A stretch of 64,000 nucleotides of DNA from Arenicella chitinivorans (GTDB lineage: Bacteria > Pseudomonadota > Gammaproteobacteria > Arenicellales > Arenicellaceae). Made by a program: the position numbers and the translations under genes. Every line of letters starts with the position of its first letter. The stretch's first letter is position 1. Under the pieces are notes generated by a model, which did no database searches, had not been told where the DNA came from, and was given only the letters and a program-made list of their open reading frames with translations. This document shows positions 11,681 to 20,258 of the stretch, piece by piece. The stretch lies in the NCBI RefSeq assembly GCF_014651515.1, contig NZ_BMXA01000002.1, positions 841,501 to 905,500 on the forward strand. Reading direction: 5' to 3'.

Positions 11681-12946
11681 ATGCAAACAATACTGCGCAC
11701 TCCGAATTCGCTTAACAACCTGCGAAGTGTGTGTATTGTTGCTGCGCTTTGCGTTGCCTCACTGGTTTCGGCTCACGTCTCAGCTCAGAATACGGATGGC
11801 CCCTCAACATCAAAGCTGCAAATTTATCTTCAAAAGCCATACCAGAAAATCACTGATCTCGAGACGGTGGCTGACTACACTGTGGTGGCGCGCGGCACGC
11901 GCTGGTCAACCGTGCGATTTAGCCAGCCGGTTGTCCCCGGTTGGGTGAGCAAAGCGTATGTTGAACTTGCCGACGATAAGGTCACGGTCACGGCTGATGT
12001 GCTGAATGTTCGGCTACGACCAAGTCAAGAGTCCCGAGTTATGACTCAGGTTGAGCGAGGTTATGTCAGCGATGTGGTAGGTCGCTATGGCGATTTTGTG
12101 CAAATCAAATTGCCCCCTCAATTTGCGGTTGCATTGCGTAATTCTGGGGTGGCTACAGTGTCTGTGGCAGGTGCACCTAATAGTACGAAACCGTCGACGG
12201 CCTCCAGTACGAAACCGTCGCCGGCCTCCGAATTGCACCGCATCGCGCCGGGTGATTCCATTTCACTGCGGGTTTTTGGCGAAGACGATTTGAGCACTGA
12301 GAATGTGCGCGTACCGCAAAGTGGTCAGGTTTCATTCCCGCTTGTAGGTCCGGTGAGCGTTGTCGGTAAAACAACCGACGAAGTGGAACAGCAAATGGTG
12401 GCGCTGTTGTCACAAGGCTACGTTCGAAACCCGCGAGTCTCAGTGACGATATTTAGTTATCGGCCCATTTTTATACGTGGCGGCGTAAACAATACAGGAG
12501 CATTTCCTTACACTGAAGGCCTGACCGTCGCCAAGGCGATCGCGCTCGCAGGTGGTAGCAAAGCGTCGGCTAAAGACGACGGCGTCAGCATTTTGCGTGA
12601 TGGAGAAACGTTGGCTGAAGGGTTGAGCGTAGACAGTACCTACCGGATCGCATCCGGCGACGTGATCAGTGTGACGGAAGAGCTGGGTGAGGATGATCGG
12701 CTATATATCTACGTTCACGGCGAAGTCCAGGCGCCGGGTGAATACGTGTATCGTCGAGGTTTGACTGTCGAGAAAGCCATTGTGCTGGCGAGTGGGTACA
12801 CGCTTCGTGCTTCCAAACGCAAAATTAGTGTCACCCGGTATGCCGGGATGAGTGAAGACCAAGAGCCGATCAAGATGAAGCGGGTTGAGTTATATACACC
12901 GATCGAACCTGGCGACGTCATCAACGTTGGTGCCAGCTGGTTTTAA
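11681..12946 (+). CDS. Wza-like polysaccharide export protein with N-terminal SH3 domain
   Basis: About 421 aa from the ATG chosen here, which has GAGGTG four bases upstream; TTG at 11630 and ATGs at 11651 and 11660 are alternatives. A signal peptide (core IVAALCVASLVSA) is followed by a bacterial SH3-like region, a Ser/Thr/Pro/Lys linker, the polysaccharide-export domain (APGDSISLRVFGEDDLS onwards) and two SLBB-type domains. Wza-family proteins form the outer-membrane pore or periplasmic collar for capsule export. The classical members are lipoproteins; no good lipobox is visible here, and the SH3 domain is an unusual addition that may bind peptidoglycan. It abuts the Wzc-like kinase gene. 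Confidence 0.85.
   Translation: MQTILRTPNSLNNLRSVCIVAALCVASLVSAHVSAQNTDGPSTSKLQIYLQKPYQKITDLETVADYTVVARGTRWSTVRFSQPVVPGWVSKAYVELADDKVTVTADVLNVRLRPSQESRVMTQVERGYVSDVVGRYGDFVQIKLPPQFAVALRNSGVATVSVAGAPNSTKPSTASSTKPSPASELHRIAPGDSISLRVFGEDDLSTENVRVPQSGQVSFPLVGPVSVVGKTTDEVEQQMVALLSQGYVRNPRVSVTIFSYRPIFIRGGVNNTGAFPYTEGLTVAKAIALAGGSKASAKDDGVSILRDGETLAEGLSVDSTYRIASGDVISVTEELGEDDRLYIYVHGEVQAPGEYVYRRGLTVEKAIVLASGYTLRASKRKISVTRYAGMSEDQEPIKMKRVELYTPIEPGDVINVGASWF
12182..12229 (+). repeat. Two tandem 24-bp repeats inside the export-protein gene
   Basis: Units 12182-12205 and 12206-12229 differ at one base. They encode the linker repeats STKPSTAS and STKPSPAS between the SH3 region and the export domain. 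The unit length is a multiple of three, so gain or loss would change linker length without breaking the frame. Confidence 0.9.
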
Positions 12947-12949
12947 GTG

Positions 12950-15010
12950 ATGAATTCAACACCACACATTTCCACTCATTCTAAAAGCGCAGAAAATCTG
13001 GTTCAGGATTTCCTCGGCAATGGGCAAAATCAAATAGCGGCATCGCAAGACACATTGTCAGCCACGCTGGCAAATTTCTGGCAGATCATTAAGGATGGTA
13101 AGTGGGGAATACTCGCCTTGATGTTGCTCGGGTTGATTGGCGGGATATTAAAGGCGGTTTCAGAAACCCCGGTTTATCAAGCGCGCCTGACGATGGCGGT
13201 GGAACCAAGCATGTCGCACCAGACCAACATTAATGTGTTTGATCCGTACGCCTATCGGTTTTACGAGACACAATATGAACTCTTAAAAAGCCGATCTGTT
13301 GCGGAACGAGTAGTTGACCGGCTGAACCTGGTCGAGCGTGAAGATGTGCATCATTTGTTGGTTCCACCGAGCACAATGCGTTCCTTAGCGATTGAAGCCT
13401 CGAAGCTTACCGGAATTGAGTTTGTGGACGACGTTGAAGTGTCGCCCAAGAAGCTCGATCTCAGTGCAACGCAGGCGCGTCAAAAGAAAACATGGTTGAC
13501 CAGTGTTATTCAATCCGGCGTGAATGTGAGCGGCGGTGAGAAGACCAATCTTGTGCAAGTTACCTTTAACTCAATTAACCCTGAGTTCGCGGCTGAAATC
13601 GCTAATGAGTTGGTCAGTGCTTATATCGATCTGGGGTTAGATTCGCAAGCTAATCGATCTCAACAGACGTCGCTCTGGTTGTCGCAGCGAATTGATGACC
13701 TAAAAACGACGCTGGATAAAGCGCAGTCCGATTTACAAAACTTTTTGGTCAGCGAGAATTTATTGGATACAGATCGATCCAATCAAATCACCACCGTTGA
13801 ACTACAAGCCTTAAATTCGGATTACATTACGGCACAGTCGAAATTGGATGAGCTCGCGAAGCGCTACGGAACCCGGCATCCTAAGATATCGGAGGCACGG
13901 GCTGAAGTGGCTGCTGCGAGACAACGGCTGGAATCAAAGTCTCGGTCAATTGCGTCATCGCGTGAAAAGCAGGTGGAGCGCGAGCGACTTGAACGGGATG
14001 TTCAAGTCAATCAAGAATTGTACGAAGCATTTCTAGCAAAGTTTAAAGAAGCAGATCTGTCATCCTCTGGTTCACGTCTTGCGTCTGCCCGTATTGTCGA
14101 TCGTGCACTACCGCCGAGAAACCCGATTTACCCGCAGAAACAAAAAATTGTCATGATGTGGGTCTTCGGTGGACTCTGTTTAGGTTTAATGCTCGCCTAC
14201 GTCAGAGAGCAACTTGATACGTCTTTTCGAAGCGGACGTCATGTCGAAGAAAAGTTAGGGCTACCGCTTCTTGGCGTGATTCAAGATATGACAAAGCAGG
14301 TAGATAATGTAGAACGTCATTATCTAAGTAATAAGCGATCCGTATTTGCCGAATCGTTTAACCACATTCGAACTGGAGTGATGTACTCCAATGTCGATAA
14401 TCCGCCCAAGGTCATGTTGGTGACATCATCGGTCCAAAGCGAAGGCAAGACCACCGTCGCATCAAACTTGGCGCTTTCTTACGCTCAATTGGGTAACACA
14501 TTGCTGATTGATGCGGATCTCCGACGACCACGCATAAAGCATATTATTGATTCGGATACACGGTTTGGTTTGGTGGACTACGTTGCCGGCGTTGTGCCGC
14601 TTCAAGATTGTGTTCGACAGGATGCTGATGAGAAGAATTTATTTGTGCTTAATTCTGGGACGACCCCGCCCAACCCGCTCGAATTGCTTGCGAGTGACCG
14701 TTTCAAGAGTATTTTAGAAGAGTTGCGTTCCAGATATTCTTACATCGTCGTTGATACTGCGCCTGTCTTACCTGCCAGTGATGCGGTGGTGTTGGGGCGG
14801 CTGTGCGATGCCGTGCTGATGGTGGTACAGTCTGATCGTACGACGCACCACATGGCGCGAGACGCAATCAAGCGATTGAACGCAAGCAAAGTAGCGATTG
14901 AGGGTTTGATACTCACGCAAGCGAATATTAAGAAGGGGAATCCGTATCAATACGGTGGTTACTACGGTTACGGCGCATACGCTTACGTTGAGGACAAAGA
15001 TAAAGCATAA
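12950..15010 (+). CDS. Wzc-like chain-length determinant / bacterial tyrosine autokinase
   Basis: 686 aa. Order of parts: cytoplasmic N-terminus, first membrane segment (~50-65), a large periplasmic Wzz-type domain with coiled-coil character, second membrane segment (~405-420), then a BY-kinase domain. The kinase has Walker A SVQSEGKTT, Walker A' LLIDADLRRPR and Walker B SYIVVDTAPV. The last 25 residues are tyrosine-rich, the cluster that is autophosphorylated in Wzc. Wzc controls polymer length and works with Wza. The ATG at 12950 is preferred over the GTG at 12947, which directly follows the stop of the preceding gene; the two genes are translationally coupled. Confidence 0.93.
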   Translation: MNSTPHISTHSKSAENLVQDFLGNGQNQIAASQDTLSATLANFWQIIKDGKWGILALMLLGLIGGILKAVSETPVYQARLTMAVEPSMSHQTNINVFDPYAYRFYETQYELLKSRSVAERVVDRLNLVEREDVHHLLVPPSTMRSLAIEASKLTGIEFVDDVEVSPKKLDLSATQARQKKTWLTSVIQSGVNVSGGEKTNLVQVTFNSINPEFAAEIANELVSAYIDLGLDSQANRSQQTSLWLSQRIDDLKTTLDKAQSDLQNFLVSENLLDTDRSNQITTVELQALNSDYITAQSKLDELAKRYGTRHPKISEARAEVAAARQRLESKSRSIASSREKQVERERLERDVQVNQELYEAFLAKFKEADLSSSGSRLASARIVDRALPPRNPIYPQKQKIVMMWVFGGLCLGLMLAYVREQLDTSFRSGRHVEEKLGLPLLGVIQDMTKQVDNVERHYLSNKRSVFAESFNHIRTGVMYSNVDNPPKVMLVTSSVQSEGKTTVASNLALSYAQLGNTLLIDADLRRPRIKHIIDSDTRFGLVDYVAGVVPLQDCVRQDADEKNLFVLNSGTTPPNPLELLASDRFKSILEELRSRYSYIVVDTAPVLPASDAVVLGRLCDAVLMVVQSDRTTHHMARDAIKRLNASKVAIEGLILTQANIKKGNPYQYGGYYGYGAYAYVEDKDKA

Positions 15011-15037
15011 TAGAGACCGAAGGAGGGGGCTTGGAGC

Positions 15038-15646
15038 ATGACTCGTGTCTCAACGAATAGGTTTTCATACAAAATTGGCATCGCCGTCCTGCTGGGCTTG
15101 TGTTTTGCATGGCTGGGCAAGCAGGCTATCGAGAGCGCTTACCACCTGGGCGAATCGCCCCCTGAGGGTTTGAATCTGTTTTCCGTTTCTCAGGCTCAAT
15201 TCGCTGCGCAAAATACGCTGACTCAATCGATCGATCAGTTGGAAGTCAACGTATGGGGGCAGGAGCGTTCGGTGTTGATTGGCCGGGTTGAATCGCTACT
15301 GCAGTTGCAAATTAATCAGACGCCGTTTGATGCACAGAATTGGCGCGCATTGGTGGAGGTGCAAGCCGAAGCTGCAGGCGGTGTTGAAGATCGCGCGTGG
15401 ACACTTGCGCAAGACTGGAAGTTTAACAATTGGAATGAAAGCACGCGCTTTGACATAACTCATCACTGTGTTGATGAGTATGAGATGTTTAACGTCGTCG
15501 CCCCAAGGTTATGTGGGCAGCTTATTCGTAACTTGCCCGCGACGAGTAACAAGCGGGTCCTGGCGCGCTTTTTGGGCGTCACTGAGGCTCGGTTAGCACA
15601 GGTACTGGTGGCGGAGGGGCTGCGTTATGAGGAGTTGAATCAATGA
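15038..15646 (+). CDS. Small membrane-anchored protein of the polysaccharide locus, family unknown
   Basis: 202 aa. One hydrophobic segment near residues 13-28 acts as a membrane anchor or uncleaved signal; the rest is predicted to face the periplasm. It is rich in Gln and Glu and has a likely alpha-helical body with two conserved-looking cysteines (~145 and ~159). An AAGGAGG site at 15020-15026 precedes the ATG. It lies between the kinase gene and the ligase/polymerase gene and overlaps the latter by four bases (ATGA), so it belongs to the same operon. Helper proteins of unknown function often sit next to Wzy-type genes, but I cannot assign a family. Confidence 0.75.
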   Translation: MTRVSTNRFSYKIGIAVLLGLCFAWLGKQAIESAYHLGESPPEGLNLFSVSQAQFAAQNTLTQSIDQLEVNVWGQERSVLIGRVESLLQLQINQTPFDAQNWRALVEVQAEAAGGVEDRAWTLAQDWKFNNWNESTRFDITHHCVDEYEMFNVVAPRLCGQLIRNLPATSNKRVLARFLGVTEARLAQVLVAEGLRYEELNQ

Positions 15647-17094
15647 TGGCAACGGACGCCTCTGAATTTCGAATATTTGCGTCGGTGGTTGGAAAATTGC
15701 TTGATCAATTTGCCTGGTGGAGCTTTCTTTTATTGCTCGCAGTTTCCAGTTTTATTGATGATATTTATCCGAGCAAACACTGGCTTCTCATTACGGCCGG
15801 TTTCTGTTTTGCCCTCACGTTACACCTTTTTGGAACCGCCCTGGGCGCTCGATGTAATTACCGAGGTATTCGCTCCAGTGCGCCCGTCGTTGGACTCTTC
15901 GCCGTGGGTTTGCTCTGGTTGGTGTTACAAATCTTGGTGCCTGCGCAACACTATGGCCATGAACTGCTACTCTCAAATGCGTTAGACAAGCATGCGGCAC
16001 CGCCTTGGTTTAATCCGAATTTAAGCTGGAGCGTCACACCAATAGAAACGCGTCACCTTTTGTTTAGCGAACTAATTTGTCTTTTGGCTCTGTTGCTGAT
16101 GCTCTCGATGTTGTGCACACGGCAACGATTAAGACAGGTATTGTTGATCGTAACGATTGTGGCGGGTGTTCATGCTGTGTCTGCCATCACCGCAAAATAC
16201 GCGGATACCTCCTTGGTTGATACAGCTCAGTTGGATGGTCACTTTACTGTGGCCCGAGGCTGGTTTATTAACCGAAATCACTTAGCAAGCTTTTTGATTC
16301 TTACCAGCGTCGGATGGATGAGTGTGTTTCTTCACCGCTGCCTCAGAAGCGACACAGGTGGGACTCTCATAGCCCGAATTTTTACTAAGCGAATGCTAGT
16401 CAGTATTCCCAGCGTGATGGTGATGGTTTTAATTGTGATTGCGGTCACGTTGACGTCTTCGCGTGCGGGTATTGTCAGTGTGCTCATCTTATTCTTGGTG
16501 TTCGCACTGACTACAATGAAACGAAATTCGCAAGCGCGATGGACGCTGTCATTGCTTGCTGGCATGACACTCTTTGTGTCTCTCTTGGTGGTTTATTTTG
16601 GAGAGGGGGTTCTGCAGCGGTTCTCGGGGCAGGAAGGGTTGCTCGGCGAACGTGGAGAACAATGGCAGGCAACTTGGTTGCTGATCAAACACAACGTGCT
16701 GCTAGGCTATGGGGGCAATAGCTATGCGACTTTGTTTCAAATGGTGCGTGACAATGATGGTCTTCGGCAATTGATCTACAATCAGGCACACAACGATTAT
16801 CTGCACATTTGGTTTGAGCAAGGGATAGTCGGGTTGGCACTTTGGTTAGGTGTTATCGCGGTCACCTTTTACAAAGGAATCGCGAGTCTAAAGCGAACTC
16901 AGAGTACGCTTGTGGCCGCAGCTATTATTGCGTCACTTGCGACTCTCGGCGCTGCGTTGATGCAGTCTTTGGTAGACTTCAACTTGCAAATTCTTAGCAT
17001 ACGTATCTACTTCTTTGTAATAATAGCGATAGTGGTTTCGGTTCCGAGCATCCGACACATCAAATTAAATGATGTTCATGTGCGTAGTCAGTAG
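15643..17094 (+). CDS. O-antigen ligase / Wzy-type polymerase family membrane protein
   Basis: 483 aa with about ten to twelve membrane segments. The TSSRAG motif (~270) and the periplasmic loop containing YNQAHNDYLHIWFEQG (~375-390) are hallmarks of the Wzy_C / O-antigen ligase family, in which the HND-type histidine is needed for transfer. These proteins polymerise repeat units on undecaprenyl diphosphate or join glycans to an acceptor at the outer face of the inner membrane. Sequence alone does not separate ligase from polymerase. The start overlaps the stop of the preceding gene by four bases. A second polymerase-like protein is encoded at 30010. Confidence 0.88.
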   Translation: MMATDASEFRIFASVVGKLLDQFAWWSFLLLLAVSSFIDDIYPSKHWLLITAGFCFALTLHLFGTALGARCNYRGIRSSAPVVGLFAVGLLWLVLQILVPAQHYGHELLLSNALDKHAAPPWFNPNLSWSVTPIETRHLLFSELICLLALLLMLSMLCTRQRLRQVLLIVTIVAGVHAVSAITAKYADTSLVDTAQLDGHFTVARGWFINRNHLASFLILTSVGWMSVFLHRCLRSDTGGTLIARIFTKRMLVSIPSVMVMVLIVIAVTLTSSRAGIVSVLILFLVFALTTMKRNSQARWTLSLLAGMTLFVSLLVVYFGEGVLQRFSGQEGLLGERGEQWQATWLLIKHNVLLGYGGNSYATLFQMVRDNDGLRQLIYNQAHNDYLHIWFEQGIVGLALWLGVIAVTFYKGIASLKRTQSTLVAAAIIASLATLGAALMQSLVDFNLQILSIRIYFFVIIAIVVSVPSIRHIKLNDVHVRSQ

Positions 17095-17118
17095 TCAAAA
17101 TAATAATCAAGGGGCTCT

Positions 17119-18054
17119 ATGACAAAAAAAATTCTAGTGACGGGTGGAGCAGGATTCTTGGGGTCCCACCTCTGCGAGCGTTTGCTCGAGCAAGGTCATG
17201 AAGTTCTCTGCGTAGACAATTATTTTACCGGAGCCAAGGCTAACATCCGCCACCTGCTGGAGATCCCGCAGTTTGAGCTGATGAGGCATGATGTGACGTT
17301 TCCTCTGTACGTCGAGGTTGATGAGATTTACAATCTCGCTTGCCCTGCGTCACCGATCCATTATCAACACGACCCAGTTCAGACCACAAAAACCAGTGTG
17401 CATGGTGCGATCAACATGCTCGGGCTCGCGAAGCGCGTCAATGCAAAAATTTTGCAGGCGTCCACGAGCGAGGTGTATGGCGATCCCAGCGTGCATCCTC
17501 AAAGCGAATCGTATTGGGGGAATGTCAATCCAATTGGGATTCGGTCTTGTTATGACGAAGGTAAACGCTGCGCTGAAACGTTGTTCTTTGATTATCATCG
17601 TCAACATAGTGTCGGCATCAAGGTGATGCGGATCTTTAATACCTATGGTCCAAGAATGCACCCAAACGACGGACGTGTGGTATCGAATTTTATTGTCCAG
17701 GCTCTGAAGGGCGATCCGATAACCATATATGGTGAAGGTCAGCAAACACGCTCGTTCTGCTACGTTGATGATTTGATCACTGGCATGATTTTGCTCATGG
17801 AAACCGGCGCCAACATCACTGGACCGATCAACATCGGTAACCCAAATGAATTCACGATCTTAGAACTGGCTCAGCGGGTGATCGAGTTGACCGGTTCTAA
17901 AAGTGAACTTGTGTATAAGCCATTACCTGGGGACGACCCGCAACAGCGTCAGCCAGATATATCTCTGGCCGAGCAGGAGCTCGGATGGAACCCAACCATC
18001 GCACTCGATCAAGGGCTTGAAAAAACAATCGCCTATTTCAGATCCGTCATTTAA
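17119..18054 (+). CDS. UDP-glucuronate decarboxylase / UDP-xylose synthase-type NAD-dependent epimerase-dehydratase
   Basis: 311 aa, an extended short-chain dehydrogenase. Visible are the NAD-binding GGAGFLGSH at residues 9-17, the STSEVYGD segment near 115-122 and the catalytic Y145-x3-K149. Internal motifs such as [16 protein letters not shown] and the [21 protein letters not shown] segment are characteristic of UDP-xylose synthase. The reaction oxidises and decarboxylates UDP-glucuronate to UDP-4-keto-pentose and then reduces it to UDP-xylose. Because an aminotransferase gene follows, the keto intermediate could also be the useful product. An AAGGGG ribosome site lies five bases before the ATG. 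Confidence 0.92.
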   Translation: MTKKILVTGGAGFLGSHLCERLLEQGHEVLCVDNYFTGAKANIRHLLEIPQFELMRHDVTFPLYVEVDEIYNLACPASPIHYQHDPVQTTKTSVHGAINMLGLAKRVNAKILQASTSEVYGDPSVHPQSESYWGNVNPIGIRSCYDEGKRCAETLFFDYHRQHSVGIKVMRIFNTYGPRMHPNDGRVVSNFIVQALKGDPITIYGEGQQTRSFCYVDDLITGMILLMETGANITGPINIGNPNEFTILELAQRVIELTGSKSELVYKPLPGDDPQQRQPDISLAEQELGWNPTIALDQGLEKTIAYFRSVI

Positions 18055-18113
18055 GGCGATGAGTAAACATGATGTGCAAACCCCAGGTGCCCGACAGCGG
18101 CCAATGACTTGAT

Positions 18114-19241
18114 ATGTTAAAGCCAGCAAAACAATTTTTCGTAGGGCGGCCCAATATTGGCAATCGAGATGCGTTGTATCAACGGGTGGATTCTATTTTC
18201 GATAGTTATTGGCTGACGAATGATGGCGGTTACGTCCGGGAGTTGGAAGCCAAGCTTGCCGACTACCTGGATGTGGAACACTGTATCGCGATGTGTAATG
18301 GCACCGTGGCGTTGGAGCTGGCCATACGAGCCACCGGGATGACGGGTAACGTGCTGGTACCGGCGATGACGTTTATCGCGACCGCGCATGCATTGCAATG
18401 GCAGCAGATTCGGCCTGTTTTTGTGGATATTGATCCACATAGTCTAAATATTTGCCCTGCTGCTGCCGAGCGTATGATCGACGAGACAACCACTGGCATT
18501 TTAGGGGTTCATCTCTACGGTCGTCCGTGTGATATCAAATCGCTTTCCAGTCTGGCTGAAAAACACGATCTACGCTTGGTTTTTGATGCTGCGCATGCTT
18601 TCGGTTCAAGCTACCAAGGTAGAAAACTGGGCGGGTTTGGTGACTGCGAAGTATTTAGTTTTCATGCCACCAAGGTATTTAACACGTTTGAGGGCGGGGC
18701 TGTTACGACCAATGATTCAGAATTAGCGGCGCGGCTCAGATTAATGCGCAACTTTGGTTTTGAGGGCGAGGACGCTGTGTCATATATCGGCACTAACGGT
18801 AAGATGGCTGAGATTAATGCCGCCATGGGGTTAACGAACTTCGAGCAAGTCGATGCGTTCATTAACGTCAATAAGGAGAACTATCAGGCCTACCAAGCAG
18901 GGTTGCGCGATGTCTCTGGTGTCCGTTTGATAGATTTCGATGAGAATGAATTGAATAATTATCAATACGTCATTATCGAGATCGACGCGAAACGTGCTGG
19001 GCGTACGCGCGATGAACTTAAACGCTTCCTGAGCGAGCACGGGGTGGTTGCGCGTCGATATTTTTACCCCGGTTGTCACCGAATGGAGCCGTATCGTAGT
19101 TTGTACCCGCAAGCGGGTGAAAACTTGCCCGCGACCGAGGCGTTTAGCGAAGTGATGTTGGCGATGCCGACTGGAACACAGATAACCACTGACGAAGTTT
19201 CGCAGATTTGTGAAACGATTCGCGAATACCTTCGGGCGTAA
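18114..19241 (+). CDS. DegT/DnrJ/EryC1/StrS-type sugar aminotransferase
   Basis: 375 aa, a PLP-dependent aminotransferase that converts keto-sugar nucleotides to amino sugars. The PLP lysine is K187 in FHATKVFNTFEGGAV, and the preceding FDAAHAFGS holds the Asp that contacts the pyridine nitrogen. An early WLTNDGGYVRELE segment is typical of the family. It lies between the UDP-xylose synthase-like gene and an acyltransferase gene that starts only three bases later, so the likely pathway is keto-sugar, amino-sugar, N-acylated sugar. No 4,6-dehydratase is in the window; the substrate could be a UDP-4-keto-pentose from the neighbouring decarboxylase. Confidence 0.92.
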   Translation: MLKPAKQFFVGRPNIGNRDALYQRVDSIFDSYWLTNDGGYVRELEAKLADYLDVEHCIAMCNGTVALELAIRATGMTGNVLVPAMTFIATAHALQWQQIRPVFVDIDPHSLNICPAAAERMIDETTTGILGVHLYGRPCDIKSLSSLAEKHDLRLVFDAAHAFGSSYQGRKLGGFGDCEVFSFHATKVFNTFEGGAVTTNDSELAARLRLMRNFGFEGEDAVSYIGTNGKMAEINAAMGLTNFEQVDAFINVNKENYQAYQAGLRDVSGVRLIDFDENELNNYQYVIIEIDAKRAGRTRDELKRFLSEHGVVARRYFYPGCHRMEPYRSLYPQAGENLPATEAFSEVMLAMPTGTQITTDEVSQICETIREYLRA

Positions 19242-19244
19242 CTG

Positions 19245-19910
19245 ATGGTCGCCAAACTGCTTATTGTTGGTGCGGGGGGACATGCTCGTTCAGCCATTGA
19301 TGTGGTTGAAAGTGACGTTAACTACGAAGTCGATTGCTTGTACGACCCTACCGCCAGTGAAGAAAGTGACGTGTTTGGCTACCCGGTCTATGCTGCGAAC
19401 ACTGGGTTGGACGAATTGATTGGTCGGCGGCGCTGTGACGTATTTGTCGCCGTAGGTGATAATTTTCAACGGCAACGAATTCAACACGAAATTACCTCCA
19501 ACAATAACCACGTTCGATTTGCAACCTTAGTCCATAAACAATCGTCTGTTAGTCAACGAGCGTCAATTGGTGCGGGTTGCATTATTATGGCAGGCGCAAT
19601 CGTAAATGCTGGCAGTCGATTGGGGGCGGGCGTGATTGTGAATAGTAGCGCCAGTGTGGATCACGATTGTGTGATCGGTGAATTTGCTAGCTTGGCACCG
19701 GGCGCTGTAGTGGGTGGTGCTGTATCGGTCGGTGCGCGGACGGCAGTTGGTTTGGGAGCCAAGGTTATTCACGCAGTTACGCTGGCAAACGATATTGTCA
19801 TTGGCGCTGGCTCCTTGGTGCTAAGCAACATCGAGCAGGATTTAAGCGTAGCCTACGGCCATCCCGCACGTATCGTGCGACAACGCGCAGCCGATGAGCC
19901 GTACCTTTAA
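19245..19910 (+). CDS. NeuD/PglD-type sugar acyltransferase (left-handed beta-helix)
   Basis: 221 aa. The N-terminal nucleotide-binding-like region begins LLIVGAGGHARSAIDV, the signature of the NeuD/PglD family. The C-terminal part is a hexapeptide-repeat left-handed beta-helix (IGAGCIIMAGAIVNAGSRLG and following turns) with an HDC motif at the expected active-site histidine. Members acetylate the amino or hydroxyl group of sugar nucleotides using acetyl-CoA. It directly follows the aminotransferase gene, which supports N-acylation of the amino sugar made there. Confidence 0.9.
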   Translation: MVAKLLIVGAGGHARSAIDVVESDVNYEVDCLYDPTASEESDVFGYPVYAANTGLDELIGRRRCDVFVAVGDNFQRQRIQHEITSNNNHVRFATLVHKQSSVSQRASIGAGCIIMAGAIVNAGSRLGAGVIVNSSASVDHDCVIGEFASLAPGAVVGGAVSVGARTAVGLGAKVIHAVTLANDIVIGAGSLVLSNIEQDLSVAYGHPARIVRQRAADEPYL

Positions 19911-20258
19911 CCCTTAGGATGGTAATAATATTGAGAAAAATAAGGGGAGATAGCAGTTTGCAAACATCATCCCGAGTTGCGTTGCCAAACACAAACAGCT
20001 GTTACTGATCAACTTCGACTGGTATTCTGACGACCTTGAAAAGTGAAGGATAATTGGGGCGCATCCGTCCGTCATTTTTCTCAGCGTGAGTTTTGCTATT
20101 TTAGACGGTGTGGTGTGTTAACCACGGCGCGTTTCGTGTCCGGATTGCTCACAGTTTTATACGCGCTTACTCAGCTGTGTTTGGGTCTGATATACCCCGC
20201 GATGCGGGGAGCAAGGCGATACACGTAACCTAACAACTATTTCAACACGCAGAATTAC
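19911..20258. other. 348-base intergenic region with a GC-rich hairpin
   Basis: Separates the acyltransferase from the first glycosyltransferase. It contains a perfect hairpin CCCCGC-GAT-GCGGGG at 20195-20209 that is not followed by a T-run, so it is not an ordinary terminator. It lies 50 bases before the next start codon and could influence the leader of that mRNA. No convincing coding frame was seen. Confidence 0.45.
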
